Below are positions 43,111-51,672 of a DNA stretch of 64,000 bases, one piece after another. The position numbers and the translations under genes are program-made. Source of the DNA: Dokdonella_A sp049583635 (GTDB taxonomy: Bacteria; Pseudomonadota; Gammaproteobacteria; Xanthomonadales; Rhodanobacteraceae); contig JBAUWF010000083.1 in NCBI GenBank assembly GCA_049583635.1, forward strand, positions 52,094 through 116,093. The letters are read 5' to 3'. Position 1 is the first letter of the stretch, and each line of letters begins with the position of its first letter. A model generated the notes under the pieces. That model did no database searches. It saw nothing but the letters and a program-made list of their open reading frames with translations, and was not told where the DNA came from.

Positions 43111-44103
43111 ATGGCGCTCGCCGCACGCGTGCAGCGGGTCTGGTACGGCGACGATGCACCGCCTTTGTGGTTGCTCGCGCTGGTGCCGGTCTATCGCCTG
43201 CTGCGGGCGCTGCATCTGGCTCCCTGGCGTTTCGGTTTGCGCCGGCCGGCCCGGATTGGTGTGCCCGTGATCGTGGTCGGCAATCTGACTGTCGGCGGCA
43301 GCGGCAAGACCCCGCTCGTGATCGCGCTTATCGAGGCGTTGCGCGCGAACGGCCTGACGCCCGGCGCCGTCAGCCGCGGCTACGGCGGAAGTGATCGCGG
43401 CCCGTTGTTGCTGGACGATCGATCCGATCCGGCGCAGGTCGGTGACGAGGCCTGCCTGATTCAACGGCGCACCGGCGCCAAGGTTGCGATCGGCCGCGAT
43501 CGCGTTGCGGCCGCCCGCCTGCTGGTCGATTGCGGTGTCGATGTGATCGTCGCCGACGACGGCTTGCAGCATCCGGCGCTTGGTCGCGATCTGGAAATCT
43601 GTGTGATTGACGGCGAGCGTCGTTTCGGGAACGGACGGCTGCTGCCCGCCGGTCCACTGCGCGAATCGCTGGATCGAGTGACGACGTTCGACTTTCGCGT
43701 ATGCAACGGTGGCACGCCGGAGCCCGGCGAGATCGCGATGCACCTGGTCGGATCAACTGCTGTTGCGCTGACCGATGCATCGGTCTGTGTGCCGGTCGCG
43801 GATTTCGTCGATCGTCGCGTGCACGCGGTTGCCGGCATCGGCAATCCGCAGCGGTTTTTTTCGAGTTTGCGACGATCGGGTATCGAATTGGTGCCGCATG
43901 CGTTCGCCGATCATTACGCTTATCGCCCGCTTGATCTGGACTTTGGCGACAACTTGCCGGTGGTGATGACCGAAAAGGATGCCGTCAAGTGCGCCTCGTT
44001 CGCGAAACCGGAGTGGTGGTGCGTGCCGGTCATCGCCGAATTGCCGGGCGACTTTCAGGAGGCCGTGCTGCGCAGCTGTGGTGAGTCGATCAATTGCCGA
44101 TGA
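43111..44103 (+). CDS. lpxK: tetraacyldisaccharide 4'-kinase
   Basis: A 330-residue inner membrane-associated kinase that phosphorylates the 4' position of the lipid A disaccharide, the sixth step of the Raetz pathway. The N-terminal hydrophobic helix ('LWLLALVPVYRLLRAL') and 'PVIVVGNLTVGGSGKTPLV' (in part), with Walker A, are typical, as are 'SRGYGG', 'GDEACLI' and 'VIVADDGLQH', the last with the catalytic Asp pair. It starts 1 base after msbA and ends inside a short overlap with a convergent small gene. A run of eight T lies directly after the stop and may help end transcription. Confidence 0.95.
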   Translation: MALAARVQRVWYGDDAPPLWLLALVPVYRLLRALHLAPWRFGLRRPARIGVPVIVVGNLTVGGSGKTPLVIALIEALRANGLTPGAVSRGYGGSDRGPLLLDDRSDPAQVGDEACLIQRRTGAKVAIGRDRVAAARLLVDCGVDVIVADDGLQHPALGRDLEICVIDGERRFGNGRLLPAGPLRESLDRVTTFDFRVCNGGTPEPGEIAMHLVGSTAVALTDASVCVPVADFVDRRVHAVAGIGNPQRFFSSLRRSGIELVPHAFADHYAYRPLDLDFGDNLPVVMTEKDAVKCASFAKPEWWCVPVIAELPGDFQEAVLRSCGESINCR

Positions 44104-44344
44104 AGTTTTTTTTGGCGACAGCCTGCTTGGCGGGCGGCATCAGCACATCCACGTCCAGCATTTCGCCGTTTGCACGATTGCGCCATTGCTGCGTGCCCAG
44201 ATTGTGCCGGATCCCGTCAAACTCGGATCCGGCCACCACGCTGCCCGCACGCACAAGCGCGACCGTATAGCCCCACGGAGCCTTGACCAGTATGCGTCGC
44301 CCGCTGTCGCCAACGGATATCACCACGGCATGTTCAGTCATCAT
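44090..44344 (-). CDS. small hypothetical protein
   Basis: An 84-residue protein. It starts at one of two adjacent ATG codons (44344 or 44341), with GAGAGAG a few bases upstream. The sequence is beta-rich at first ('AVVISVGDSGRRILVKAPWG'), then has 'GTQQWRNRANGEMLDVDVLM' and ends in a basic tail ('AKQAVAKKNF'). No signal peptide, membrane segment or known motif is seen. Its 3' end overlaps the last 14 bases of lpxK tail to tail. It is about 130 bases downstream of pbpC on the same strand and could be in the same transcript. Codon choice looks coding; the function is unknown. Confidence 0.55.
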   Translation of the reverse strand: MMTEHAVVISVGDSGRRILVKAPWGYTVALVRAGSVVAGSEFDGIRHNLGTQQWRNRANGEMLDVDVLMPPAKQAVAKKNFIGN

Positions 44345-44475
44345 GGTCTCTCTCTCGTATTCGCACTTCGACGCCGCAGGTACGGCAAGCGTGCGCATTG
44401 CATCGTTCGCAGTCAATACCGTTCTACTTCGGCGGCTCGCTTCATGCGGCGAACAAATCCCGCATCGGGCTGGTT

Positions 44476-46881
44476 TCAGCGCAGCACCCGTACCTGCACG
44501 CGCGCAGTGGCGCCACTCACGGCCAATGCCGTGATGGTCTGATCGCCGCGCTGGGTGAACGCGTGTTCGAAAAACCCGGCGCCGCGAGTTTTGCCGGCGA
44601 GTTTGCCATTGATCAACCAGAGAATATTGCCGGCCACTCCGAGCGCGCGCACACGCACGCTCGCGGGCTTGTCACTGTTTGGTGCGCGCGCGATCGCCGC
44701 CTGATCGGCTATGCCGGCGATGCGCAACGCTCCGATGTGATCGAGCCCGTCGTCGGGACAGCCGGGGGCGAGCACAGGCAAGCTCGAGCGTCGCCGCAGG
44801 TCGCGCGACAGCCACGGATAAGCAAGCGCTGGCCAGCGCGCGATTTCGGTGTCGACAAACGCACCGGGGTGACATCCGTTGCTTAATCGCAATCCGCTGT
44901 GCGCGTCGACGCGAACATGCACCAGACCGGCGCTCCACACTTGCGCATCGCGTTCGGGCGGGGTCGGCGGAATGACTCCGTTCAGCACCCACGCTGTGCG
45001 TTTTTGGTGACAAAGTTCCGGATGCCCCGGATCGTACGCGAGGCCGAGCGGCCAGCACACGTCGACTTGGGAGACGCTGGCCGGCGGCGGTCGCGGCGCG
45101 CTGGACACTGCCGCATGCGGCAGGCTGTCGACGATCTGGAACATGAGCGGCAGCGCAGTCACCGCACCATATTGACCTGGCAGCGGCGTACCGTCGGGGC
45201 GACCAATCCACACGCCGATGGTGTAGCGACGTGTGCTGCCGATCGCCCAGGCATCGCGGTAGCCATAGCTGGTACCGGTCTTCCAGGCCACACGCGGATG
45301 GGTGCCCGGATCGAACGTGTTGCTGGCATAGCCGGGTCGCGGATGCGCTTCCAGTATCGTGCGCACGATCCACGCTGCACCGGGCGACAGCACACGCCGG
45401 TTGATCACCGGATCGGCAGCGGTGAAACGAAGCCGTCCGGCGAGGCCGTCGCGGTTGAGCGCGGCATAGGCGCCGACCAGATCCTCGAGTCGCGCACCGA
45501 CACCGCCGAGGATAATGGTCAGATTCGGATCGACCCCGCGCGGCAATCGCAAACCGACACCGGCATTGGCCAGGCGCGCGGCAAAACGTGCAGGATCGAC
45601 GCGATCGAGCAGATCGACCGCCGGCACATTCAGCGACAGACGCAACGCTTCGGCGGCGCCGACCGGTCCCTCGAATGCGCTGTCGAAATTGCCCGGTCGA
45701 TAGCCGCCGAACGACTGCGGCGCATCGACCAGCAGACTTTCCGAATCGATCACGCCGTCATCGAGCGCGAGCCCGTACAGAAACGGTTTCAAAGTCGACC
45801 CGGGTGAGCGCCACGCGCGTACCATGTCGACATGTCCGAGACGCGCTTCGCTGCCGAACGCGCCGGACCCGACATAGACGCGCGTTTCCATCGTCGCGTT
45901 GTCGACAACGAGGACCGCGGCGGAGGTGCGGGCGGGCAGATGCACGAGGTACGCATGCACCCGCTCCTCGAGCGCGCGCTGAAGGCCGGCGTCGATCGTC
46001 GACCGGATCGTGGACGCGTGCGGTTGGGCGTAGTGCAGCCGGCGTGCCAGCAATGGCGCCGACAGCGGCGGGTGCAGCGTACGTGTCGACACTGGCTCGA
46101 TTTCGGCGTCGTGCACGTCGGCCTTGCTCCAGATACCGAGATCGGCCATTCGTTCGAGCACCTTGTCGCGCGCCGCACGCGCAGCGGACGCATGCCGGTC
46201 GGGTCGCAGACGACTCGGCGCCTGCGGTAGCACGGTGAGCAGCGCGGCTTCGGCGCGCGACAACTGCGTCGCGGACTTGCCGAGATAGGCCCATGAGGCG
46301 GCCTCGACTCCCTCGATGGTCCCACCAAACGGCGCGCGTTCGAGATACAGCGACAGGATTTCGCGTTTGGACAGGTGCACTTCGAGCTGCAGCGCGCGCA
46401 AGATCTGGAAGAGCTTGCCGCCGATGCTGCGCGAATGCGGTTCGAGGATGCGTGCGACCTGCATGGTCAGCGTCGAGCCGCCCGACACGATGCGACGATG
46501 CACGACCATCTGGCCGAATGCACGTGCCAGCGCGAACGGATTTACGCCCGGATGCCACCGGAACCAGCGATCCTCGTAGCCGAGCAGCGCTTGCACGTAT
46601 AGCGGTGAGACTCGTTGGGGTGTCACCGGATAACGCCACAGCCCGTCGCGATCGGCAAACGTGCGCAGCGGCGTGCCGTCGCGCGCGAGCACCACGGTGC
46701 TGCCCGCGGTATCCGGCAGCGGCAGCGGAAACAAGCGGTCGAGAACACCCGCGATCGCGAGTACGACGAGCAGCGCGAGCACGATGCGCCGGATATGGCG
46801 CGTCCCTCTTGTCACCGCTGCACCGGGCATGGTCACTTCATTTGCCGGTCCGGTTGCTCCAGACGGCGCAGCTGCGCGCAT
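44476..46881 (-). CDS. pbpC: penicillin-binding protein 1C
   Basis: A 801-residue bifunctional peptidoglycan synthase of class A, subtype 1C. One N-terminal membrane helix ('IVLALLVVLAIAGVLDRLF' in part) is followed by a glycosyltransferase domain (about 75-250; catalytic Glu in 'LGYEDRWFRWHPGVNP', and 'GGSTLTMQVAR'), a transpeptidase domain (about 315-580; SxxK in 'SPGSTLKP', SxN in 'LSLNVP', KTG in 'WKTGTS'), and a C-terminal BiPBP_C beta-sandwich (about 710-800). The ATG at 46881 lies 6 bases after the NYN gene stop; an internal ATG at 46830 is also possible. The alpha-2-macroglobulin gene (yfhM), often its neighbour, is absent here. Confidence 0.94.
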   Translation of the reverse strand: MRAAAPSGATGPANEVTMPGAAVTRGTRHIRRIVLALLVVLAIAGVLDRLFPLPLPDTAGSTVVLARDGTPLRTFADRDGLWRYPVTPQRVSPLYVQALLGYEDRWFRWHPGVNPFALARAFGQMVVHRRIVSGGSTLTMQVARILEPHSRSIGGKLFQILRALQLEVHLSKREILSLYLERAPFGGTIEGVEAASWAYLGKSATQLSRAEAALLTVLPQAPSRLRPDRHASAARAARDKVLERMADLGIWSKADVHDAEIEPVSTRTLHPPLSAPLLARRLHYAQPHASTIRSTIDAGLQRALEERVHAYLVHLPARTSAAVLVVDNATMETRVYVGSGAFGSEARLGHVDMVRAWRSPGSTLKPFLYGLALDDGVIDSESLLVDAPQSFGGYRPGNFDSAFEGPVGAAEALRLSLNVPAVDLLDRVDPARFAARLANAGVGLRLPRGVDPNLTIILGGVGARLEDLVGAYAALNRDGLAGRLRFTAADPVINRRVLSPGAAWIVRTILEAHPRPGYASNTFDPGTHPRVAWKTGTSYGYRDAWAIGSTRRYTIGVWIGRPDGTPLPGQYGAVTALPLMFQIVDSLPHAAVSSAPRPPPASVSQVDVCWPLGLAYDPGHPELCHQKRTAWVLNGVIPPTPPERDAQVWSAGLVHVRVDAHSGLRLSNGCHPGAFVDTEIARWPALAYPWLSRDLRRRSSLPVLAPGCPDDGLDHIGALRIAGIADQAAIARAPNSDKPASVRVRALGVAGNILWLINGKLAGKTRGAGFFEHAFTQRGDQTITALAVSGATARVQVRVLR

Positions 46882-46887
46882 GTTGTT

Positions 46888-47619
46888 TCACTTGTTGCGC
46901 ACATAAACGACTTTCGGCCGTCCGCTGCCCTGGCTACGGCGCTCGATGTCGAACAGGGTGCTGGCCGCCATCAGTTGGCTGAGCTTGCCGTAGCCGTAGC
47001 TGCGTGAATCGAAGTTCGGGCGTTGCTTGGTGATGATCGATCCGACGCCGCCGAGCCCGGCCCAGCCGTCCTCGTCGGAGGCCGCGTCGATCGCGTTGCG
47101 CAGCAGGTTGACCAGGCCGCGGTCCTGCTTGAGTGCGGCCGGACCACGCGGCTCGAGTGGCATCGCTTCGTCCGGCTTGCCGGTCAGGATTTCGGTGTAG
47201 ATGAACTTGTCGCAGGCTGCAACGAAGGGCTCGGGCGTCTTCTTCTCGCCGAATCCGTAGACGATCAGGCCGGACTCGCGGATGCGCGCCGCGAGACGCG
47301 TGAAGTCGCTGTCGCTGGAAACGATGCAGAAACCATCGAACCGGGTCGAATACAACAGATCCATCGCGTCGATGATCATGGCCGAGTCGGTCGCGTTCTT
47401 GCCGCGCGTATAGCCGAACTGCTGGATCGGCTGGATCGAATGCACCAGCAGCGTGCTTTTCCATCCGGCAAGACGCGTGTCGGTCCAGTCGCCGTAGGCG
47501 CGCTTGACCTGTGCGCTGCCGTACTTCGCAACTTCCGCCAGCAGGCCCTCGGCGATAGCCGGTTGGGCATTGTCGGCGTCGATCAGGACGGCAAGTTTCT
47601 GGGTGGGCTCATTGGCCAT
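46888..47619 (-). CDS. NYN-domain ribonuclease-like protein with C-terminal LOTUS/OST-HTH domain
   Basis: A 243-residue cytosolic protein. The N-terminal NYN (PIN-like) nuclease domain (about 8-150) has the acidic residues 'LIDADNAQ', 'GKNATDSAMIIDAMDLL' and 'IVSSDSDFTRLA', the pattern of LabA-like nucleases that bind one metal ion. The C-terminal part (about 165-240: 'GLVNLLRNAIDAASDEDGWAGL' in part, then 'RSYGYGKLSQLMAAST') is a winged-helix OST-HTH/LOTUS domain, which binds RNA. It likely degrades or tags RNA, but targets are unknown. It is directly upstream of pbpC (6 bases), suggesting cotranscription. Confidence 0.9.
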   Translation of the reverse strand: MANEPTQKLAVLIDADNAQPAIAEGLLAEVAKYGSAQVKRAYGDWTDTRLAGWKSTLLVHSIQPIQQFGYTRGKNATDSAMIIDAMDLLYSTRFDGFCIVSSDSDFTRLAARIRESGLIVYGFGEKKTPEPFVAACDKFIYTEILTGKPDEAMPLEPRGPAALKQDRGLVNLLRNAIDAASDEDGWAGLGGVGSIITKQRPNFDSRSYGYGKLSQLMAASTLFDIERRSQGSGRPKVVYVRNK

Positions 47620-47691
47620 GGCGGTTCCGGCAGGTATCCGTTCAGGGGTGCGCTGGGCGTGATGGTACCGCGAGCGCGCATGCGGCTGGGT

Positions 47692-48468
47692 TCACGCGAC
47701 AATCGCTGTCCATGCGGCGCTCGCAAACTTGTCGCGCGCGAGCGCGTGCGCGCGCGCGAACTCATCGGCGCGCAGCGTCTCGTCGGCAAGGCCGTGCCGC
47801 CGCCGAAACGTTTCGATCATGCGCGCGATCACGACGCGGCGCGGCAGGCCGGTCTGGCTGCGCAGCGGATCGACGCGTTTTTGCGCGCTGACGGTGCCCT
47901 TGTCGGACAGTTTCTCGCGGCCGATGCGCAACACCTCGAGCATCTTGGCCGCATCGATATCGTAAGCCATCGTGACATGATGCAGCACGGCCTGTCCGCG
48001 CCGCGCCTGCGCCGCGCCGGCGATTTTTCCGGTCGAGGAGACGATATCGTTGAGCGGCTGATACCACGCGCGAATGCCCAGATCGGCCAGCGCATCGATG
48101 ACCCAGGCATCCATGAATGCGTAGGCGGCCTGAAACGACAGACCCTCGACCATCGACAGCGGTGCGTAGATCGAATAGGTGATGGTGTTGCCCGGTTCGA
48201 TGAACATCGCTCCGCCGCCGCTGATGCGACGCACGACTTCGACACCGTGCCGCCCGGCGCCGTCGGCGTCGACTTCGTTGCGCAACGATTGAAAACGCCC
48301 GATCACGATCGCCGGGCTTGCCCACTCCCACACGCGCAGGGTCGGCGCACGTCGACCGGCCGCAACCGCGTCGACCAGTACTTCGTCGATCGCCATATGC
48401 AAGGCGGGCGATTGCGCCGTGGTGTGAATCAACTGCCAGTCGTGATCGTCCCAACTGCTGTGGCTCAT
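47692..48468 (-). CDS. lplA: lipoate-protein ligase, catalytic subunit
   Basis: A 258-residue biotin/lipoate ligase-fold enzyme that attaches free lipoate, via lipoyl-AMP, to the lipoyl domains of 2-oxoacid dehydrogenases and GcvH. Motifs are 'VIGRFQSLRNEVD', 'VVRRISGGGAMF' (lipoyl-AMP loop) and 'SSTGKIAGAAQAR' with the catalytic Lys. It lacks the C-terminal accessory domain of E. coli LplA; that domain is encoded by the gene just upstream, and the two overlap by 4 bases (ATGA). This split form is known from Thermoplasma and some bacteria. Octanoyl transfer instead of lipoate ligation is a less likely alternative. Confidence 0.88.
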   Translation of the reverse strand: MSHSSWDDHDWQLIHTTAQSPALHMAIDEVLVDAVAAGRRAPTLRVWEWASPAIVIGRFQSLRNEVDADGAGRHGVEVVRRISGGGAMFIEPGNTITYSIYAPLSMVEGLSFQAAYAFMDAWVIDALADLGIRAWYQPLNDIVSSTGKIAGAAQARRGQAVLHHVTMAYDIDAAKMLEVLRIGREKLSDKGTVSAQKRVDPLRSQTGLPRRVVIARMIETFRRRHGLADETLRADEFARAHALARDKFASAAWTAIVA

Positions 48469-48755
48469 GCGTCGACTCCGGGATCGAGTGCCCGTCGAAT
48501 CGCAATTGCAATGCCTTCGGGCGTAATTCCGTACAGGCTGACATCTGCGTCGAGCGCAGCTCGCACGGCAGCGACGACGTCGCCTTCGAGAGTATTTGCC
48601 GGCAGGCCGTTCAGTGCCGCGTTGATGGTGTCGAGTGCACTTGCGGGTTCCAGGAAAAAATCACCGCTGACCTGCACGCAGGACAGTCGTGCACGTTCAA
48701 TTTCGAGATCGACGACAACGAGCTTGCCGCCCGGAATCTTGTATTCGCCGTGCAT
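48465..48755 (-). CDS. lplB: lipoate-protein ligase, C-terminal accessory subunit
   Basis: A 96-residue protein corresponding to the C-terminal domain of E. coli LplA, here a separate gene. The start 'MHGEYKIPGGKLVVVDLEI' (in part) resembles the separate LplB subunit of archaeal bipartite ligases, and the rest ('SGDFFLEPASALDTINAALNGL' in part, 'ITPEGIAIAIRRAL') completes the small alpha/beta domain. It is needed for the lipoate-activation half-reaction in known bipartite ligases. A GTG at 48791 is an alternative start. Its stop overlaps the start of lplA by 4 bases. Symbol by analogy with Thermoplasma, not the E. coli vitamin gene naming. Confidence 0.85.
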   Translation of the reverse strand: MHGEYKIPGGKLVVVDLEIERARLSCVQVSGDFFLEPASALDTINAALNGLPANTLEGDVVAAVRAALDADVSLYGITPEGIAIAIRRALDPGVDA

Positions 48756-48805
48756 GCGCGTGGCGGCGGCGGATGGGTGTGCGTCGGTCACGTGTTCGGC
48801 ACGGA

Positions 48806-49432
48806 TCAGCGCGCCTCGGCGCCGTCGAGGAATTTCACGACACCGGTTTCGACGGCATATTCGGCACCGACGATCATGAGATCGCCGCTCAGAATCAGTT
48901 GTTCGAGAAATGCCGAGCCGTGGCTCAAGTGATTCACCGACGCGCTGACGTTGGCGCGCACCGCGTGGCGTGCGAGCGCGTCGAGATCGTTGCGCAACTC
49001 GGTCTTGAGCAGCATCTCGACCGACGGGCGCACGCGATCCACGATCGAGCGCAGATTGCGCGATTGATTTTCCGACGGTCGGCGCAACTCATCGAGTGTG
49101 GTCTGGATCGCACCGCAGCGTGTATGACCCATGACAACGACCAGCCGGATGCCGAATTGCGCCGCAGCAAATTCGACGCTGCCGATCTGCGAGGGCGCGA
49201 CGATATTGCCGGCCACGCGGATCACGAACAGATCGCCGAGGCCCTGGCTGAACACGATCTCGGCCGGCACGCGCGCGTCCGAGCAGCCGAGAATGATCGC
49301 GAACGGGTCCTGCTCGGCACTCGGCGCGACCTGACGCGAGTGGTTGGCCAGCGTGGCGGGGTCGCGGGTACCCGCGACAAACTCGCGGTTTCCGTTGCGC
49401 AGACGATCGAGAGCGAGATGTGCCGGAGTCAT
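48806..49432 (-). CDS. beta-class carbonic anhydrase
   Basis: A 208-residue zinc enzyme that interconverts CO2 and bicarbonate. Zinc ligands are visible: Cys and Asp in 'LGCSDARV', His in 'MGHTRCGA' and Cys in the same motif. 'VIRVAGN' and 'GSVEFAAAQFG' complete the family core. It is cytosolic (no signal peptide). It is the first gene of a minus-strand series leading to the lipoate ligase genes, with 50 bases to lplB, so the set could be one transcript. It supplies bicarbonate for carboxylases. In this window it is 46 kb from the class IIIb cyclase gene, and no direct link can be claimed. Confidence 0.93.
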   Translation of the reverse strand: MTPAHLALDRLRNGNREFVAGTRDPATLANHSRQVAPSAEQDPFAIILGCSDARVPAEIVFSQGLGDLFVIRVAGNIVAPSQIGSVEFAAAQFGIRLVVVMGHTRCGAIQTTLDELRRPSENQSRNLRSIVDRVRPSVEMLLKTELRNDLDALARHAVRANVSASVNHLSHGSAFLEQLILSGDLMIVGAEYAVETGVVKFLDGAEAR

Positions 49433-49552
49433 TCAAGCCGGGGCGTCGGTAAGGTCGGGCAATTATCCGCGATACGGATGCCCGTTGTCTGCGCCGTGAG
49501 GATCGGTGCCAAGTGCCGGGCAAGCTGGATGCGGCGTGACCGTGCGCGCGGC

Positions 49553-50770
49553 TTATTCGGGCAGTTTCGCCGATTTGCGGACGGCCCGGCGCGGCGCGAG
49601 TTCGCCGAGCAACCGCAACAGCGGCGTCATTGTCAGCCCTTGCACAAACACCGAGAACGCCACCACCGTGAACGCGACCGAGATGATGACATCGTGTTCG
49701 GGAACATCGGCGGGAAGGCCAAGCGCCAGGGCGAGCGCCAGTGCGCCGCGCAGCCCTCCCCAAAACAATGCGTGCTGATGATTCAGGGAGACGCGATTCG
49801 TCGAGCGCGCGAACAGCGCGCAGCAACCATAGACCGCGAACGCGCGCCCGATGGTCGCCAACGCGATCACGAGCGCGGCAACGCCGAGTACGCTCAGTAC
49901 ATTCTGCGCGAGCAGGCGCATGCCGATCAGCAGGAAAATGAGTGAGTTGACCACAAAACCCGCGTATTCCCAGAATGACTCGACGGCCGCCCGGCCGCGA
50001 TCGGAAAACGCTTTCAGTGAACCGGTGTTGCCGATCAGGATGCCCGCAGCGAGCGTCGCAAGGACGCCCGAAAAATGAAAGTATTCGGCGAGAAAGAATG
50101 AACCATAGGCCGCCACCGTCGAGAACGTGATTTCGATCAGATGGTCCTCGGTGCGCCCGGCGAGCAGCAGGATGGCGGCGCCGACCAGGCCGCCGCACGC
50201 CGCGCCGCCGACGAACGTGATGAGAAAGTCTTCCGCGACGCCACCGGCGCTGACTGCGCCACCCGCCATCGCCGCGAGCGTGACACTGTAGAGCACGGCG
50301 ACGGTGCCGTCATTGAGCAGGCTTTCCGATTCGACCAGCAGGCGCAGCCGCCCGGTGACTCCGGCTTCCTTGAACGTCGCAATCACCGAAACGGGATCGG
50401 TCGCGGAGATCAGCACGCCGAGCAGAACGGCCGCTGTCAGCGGCCATCCGGCGAAGTAGTGAAGGCCGGCGGCGGTGATACCGCTGGCCAGCAGTACGCC
50501 GACGGTGGCCAGCGTCAGAACGACTGCGGCGTCGTCACGCAGCGCGCGCCAGTGGATATGGAAAGCGGCTTCGAAGATCAGCGGCGGCAGGAACGCCGTG
50601 AAGATCAGGGTCTTGGTCAAGCTGACATCGAACGTGACCGGTGAAAGGGCGAGGATCACGCCGGTCAACGTCAGGCCCACCGTATATGGCAGATGCAGGC
50701 GCCGCGCGAGCATCGCGACCAGCGCCGCGATCAGTAGAAACATCTCGATCTGACCGATACCCAACTGCAT
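49553..50770 (-). CDS. CPA1-family Na+(K+)/H+ antiporter
   Basis: A 405-residue inner membrane protein with about 12 helices. The CPA1 ion-binding motif is 'ISATDPVSVIATFKE' with the ND/TDP core, followed by 'ESESLLNDGTVAVLYSV', both typical of NhaP/SLC9-type antiporters. 'GGLRGALALALALGLP' near the C-terminus is the conserved Arg region. I choose the ATG at 50770; upstream in-frame codons would add a non-hydrophobic extension. It exchanges monovalent cations for protons to keep internal pH and sodium. No long cytoplasmic C-terminal regulatory tail is present. It lies 37 bases downstream of the DksA-like gene. Confidence 0.92.
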   Translation of the reverse strand: MQLGIGQIEMFLLIAALVAMLARRLHLPYTVGLTLTGVILALSPVTFDVSLTKTLIFTAFLPPLIFEAAFHIHWRALRDDAAVVLTLATVGVLLASGITAAGLHYFAGWPLTAAVLLGVLISATDPVSVIATFKEAGVTGRLRLLVESESLLNDGTVAVLYSVTLAAMAGGAVSAGGVAEDFLITFVGGAACGGLVGAAILLLAGRTEDHLIEITFSTVAAYGSFFLAEYFHFSGVLATLAAGILIGNTGSLKAFSDRGRAAVESFWEYAGFVVNSLIFLLIGMRLLAQNVLSVLGVAALVIALATIGRAFAVYGCCALFARSTNRVSLNHQHALFWGGLRGALALALALGLPADVPEHDVIISVAFTVVAFSVFVQGLTMTPLLRLLGELAPRRAVRKSAKLPE

Positions 50771-50807
50771 GACGTGAACTACCCAGGGTTGTTGAACATG
50801 CGCTGAT

Positions 50808-51158
50808 TCATGCCGGCGGCATGTTCGATGCGCAGCGCATGCAGCGTGTCGTCGCGGGATCCACGGAAAGCCGCCGTGTGCCGATGTCGTCGCCGCATGC
50901 GAAGCACGCGCCATACGTCCCCGTCTCGATGCGGCCGAGGGCGCCGACGATCCGCGTCAGCTGCCGCTGGCGTCGCCGTTCGGTCTCCTGTGCCATCTGC
51001 TGCATCTGCAGCGCGTCCATGCGTGACAGCCGACCGACGCGCGCCTGGTCGAGTTCCACCGGCTCGGCAGACTCACGCGACGATTGGGCGAGTTGCTCTA
51101 TCTCCAATTTCGCTTGACGCAGCGCGATCCTGAAGGTCTCGATCTGCGCCGCGTTCAC
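50808..51158 (-). CDS. TraR/DksA-type zinc-finger protein
   Basis: A 116-residue protein of the DksA/TraR superfamily. A coiled-coil part ('LRQAKLEIEQLAQSS', 'QQMAQETERRRQRQLTRIVGAL' in part) is followed by the zinc finger 'CFACGDDI...CMRC' with four Cys. The 'GTYGACFACG' spacing matches DksA-like proteins that may act on RNA polymerase or DNA. Shorter than DksA (151). I place the start at GTG 51158, where GTGA overlaps the stop of an upstream frame; an ATG at 51203 gives 131 residues. It is upstream of the CPA1 antiporter gene on the same strand. Confidence 0.8.
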   Translation of the reverse strand: MNAAQIETFRIALRQAKLEIEQLAQSSRESAEPVELDQARVGRLSRMDALQMQQMAQETERRRQRQLTRIVGALGRIETGTYGACFACGDDIGTRRLSVDPATTRCMRCASNMPPA

Positions 51159-51487
51159 GGTATTTGTGTTGCGGGCGGAGCCGAGCGGCACGACGGCGTA
51201 CATCGCGCATCGCAGAGGGCAGTCGCCGGGGCGGTAATGCGCCGCGTCCAGAGCTTCAAGGCAAATCCGCCGACGCGCACCACGGCTCGGGTACGCGGGC
51301 GAAACAACCCCGTGTGACCACGCTTGCCGCCGCGATCGACCGCAGCTGCCCGGTCCGGCCGCCAAACTGTCAGATCTTCCATGACATCCACCCATGCCAA
51401 TGCGCCGCGGGTGATGTGGCAGATCGTTCCGCCGGTATCAATGCGATCATGGGTTCTCCCCTTTTTCCTTGGCTGCAGAACTTGCAT
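51155..51487 (-). CDS. possible small hypothetical protein upstream of the DksA-like gene
   Basis: A frame of 110 codons with codon use like its neighbours from about 51440 onward: 'GALAWVDVMEDLTVW' and 'VVRVGGFALKLWTRR'. Its TGA overlaps the GTG of the DksA-like gene (GTGA), as in coupled gene pairs. But the best ribosome site nearby (AAGGGGAG around 51444-51455) leads to an ATG in another frame that gives only 26 residues. Either a frameshift separates start and body, or translation starts elsewhere. I do not recognise the product. Confidence 0.3.
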   Translation of the reverse strand: MQVLQPRKKGRTHDRIDTGGTICHITRGALAWVDVMEDLTVWRPDRAAAVDRGGKRGHTGLFRPRTRAVVRVGGFALKLWTRRITAPATALCDARCTPSCRSAPPATQIP

Positions 51488-51672
51488 CGTCGCGGAGTCG
51501 CACAGGTTGCAATTCTGGTCCGCTCGCGGAAACGAAGCAAACGCGGCTCGCCTGGAGAAGCCCTGACAGCCAGGTCCATTGTCCGTCACTGAAACCCACT
51601 AGTGTGGTCTTCGTCCGGACTATGCGGCACTTGCCGATTCCATCGCGGGGCAGACTCGCTTAGGCTTGCGAC

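Noticed and set aside
48806..49432. Functional link between the carbonic anhydrase and the class IIIb cyclase
   Set aside because: They are 46 kb apart in unrelated operons; a bicarbonate link is chemically possible but position gives no support.
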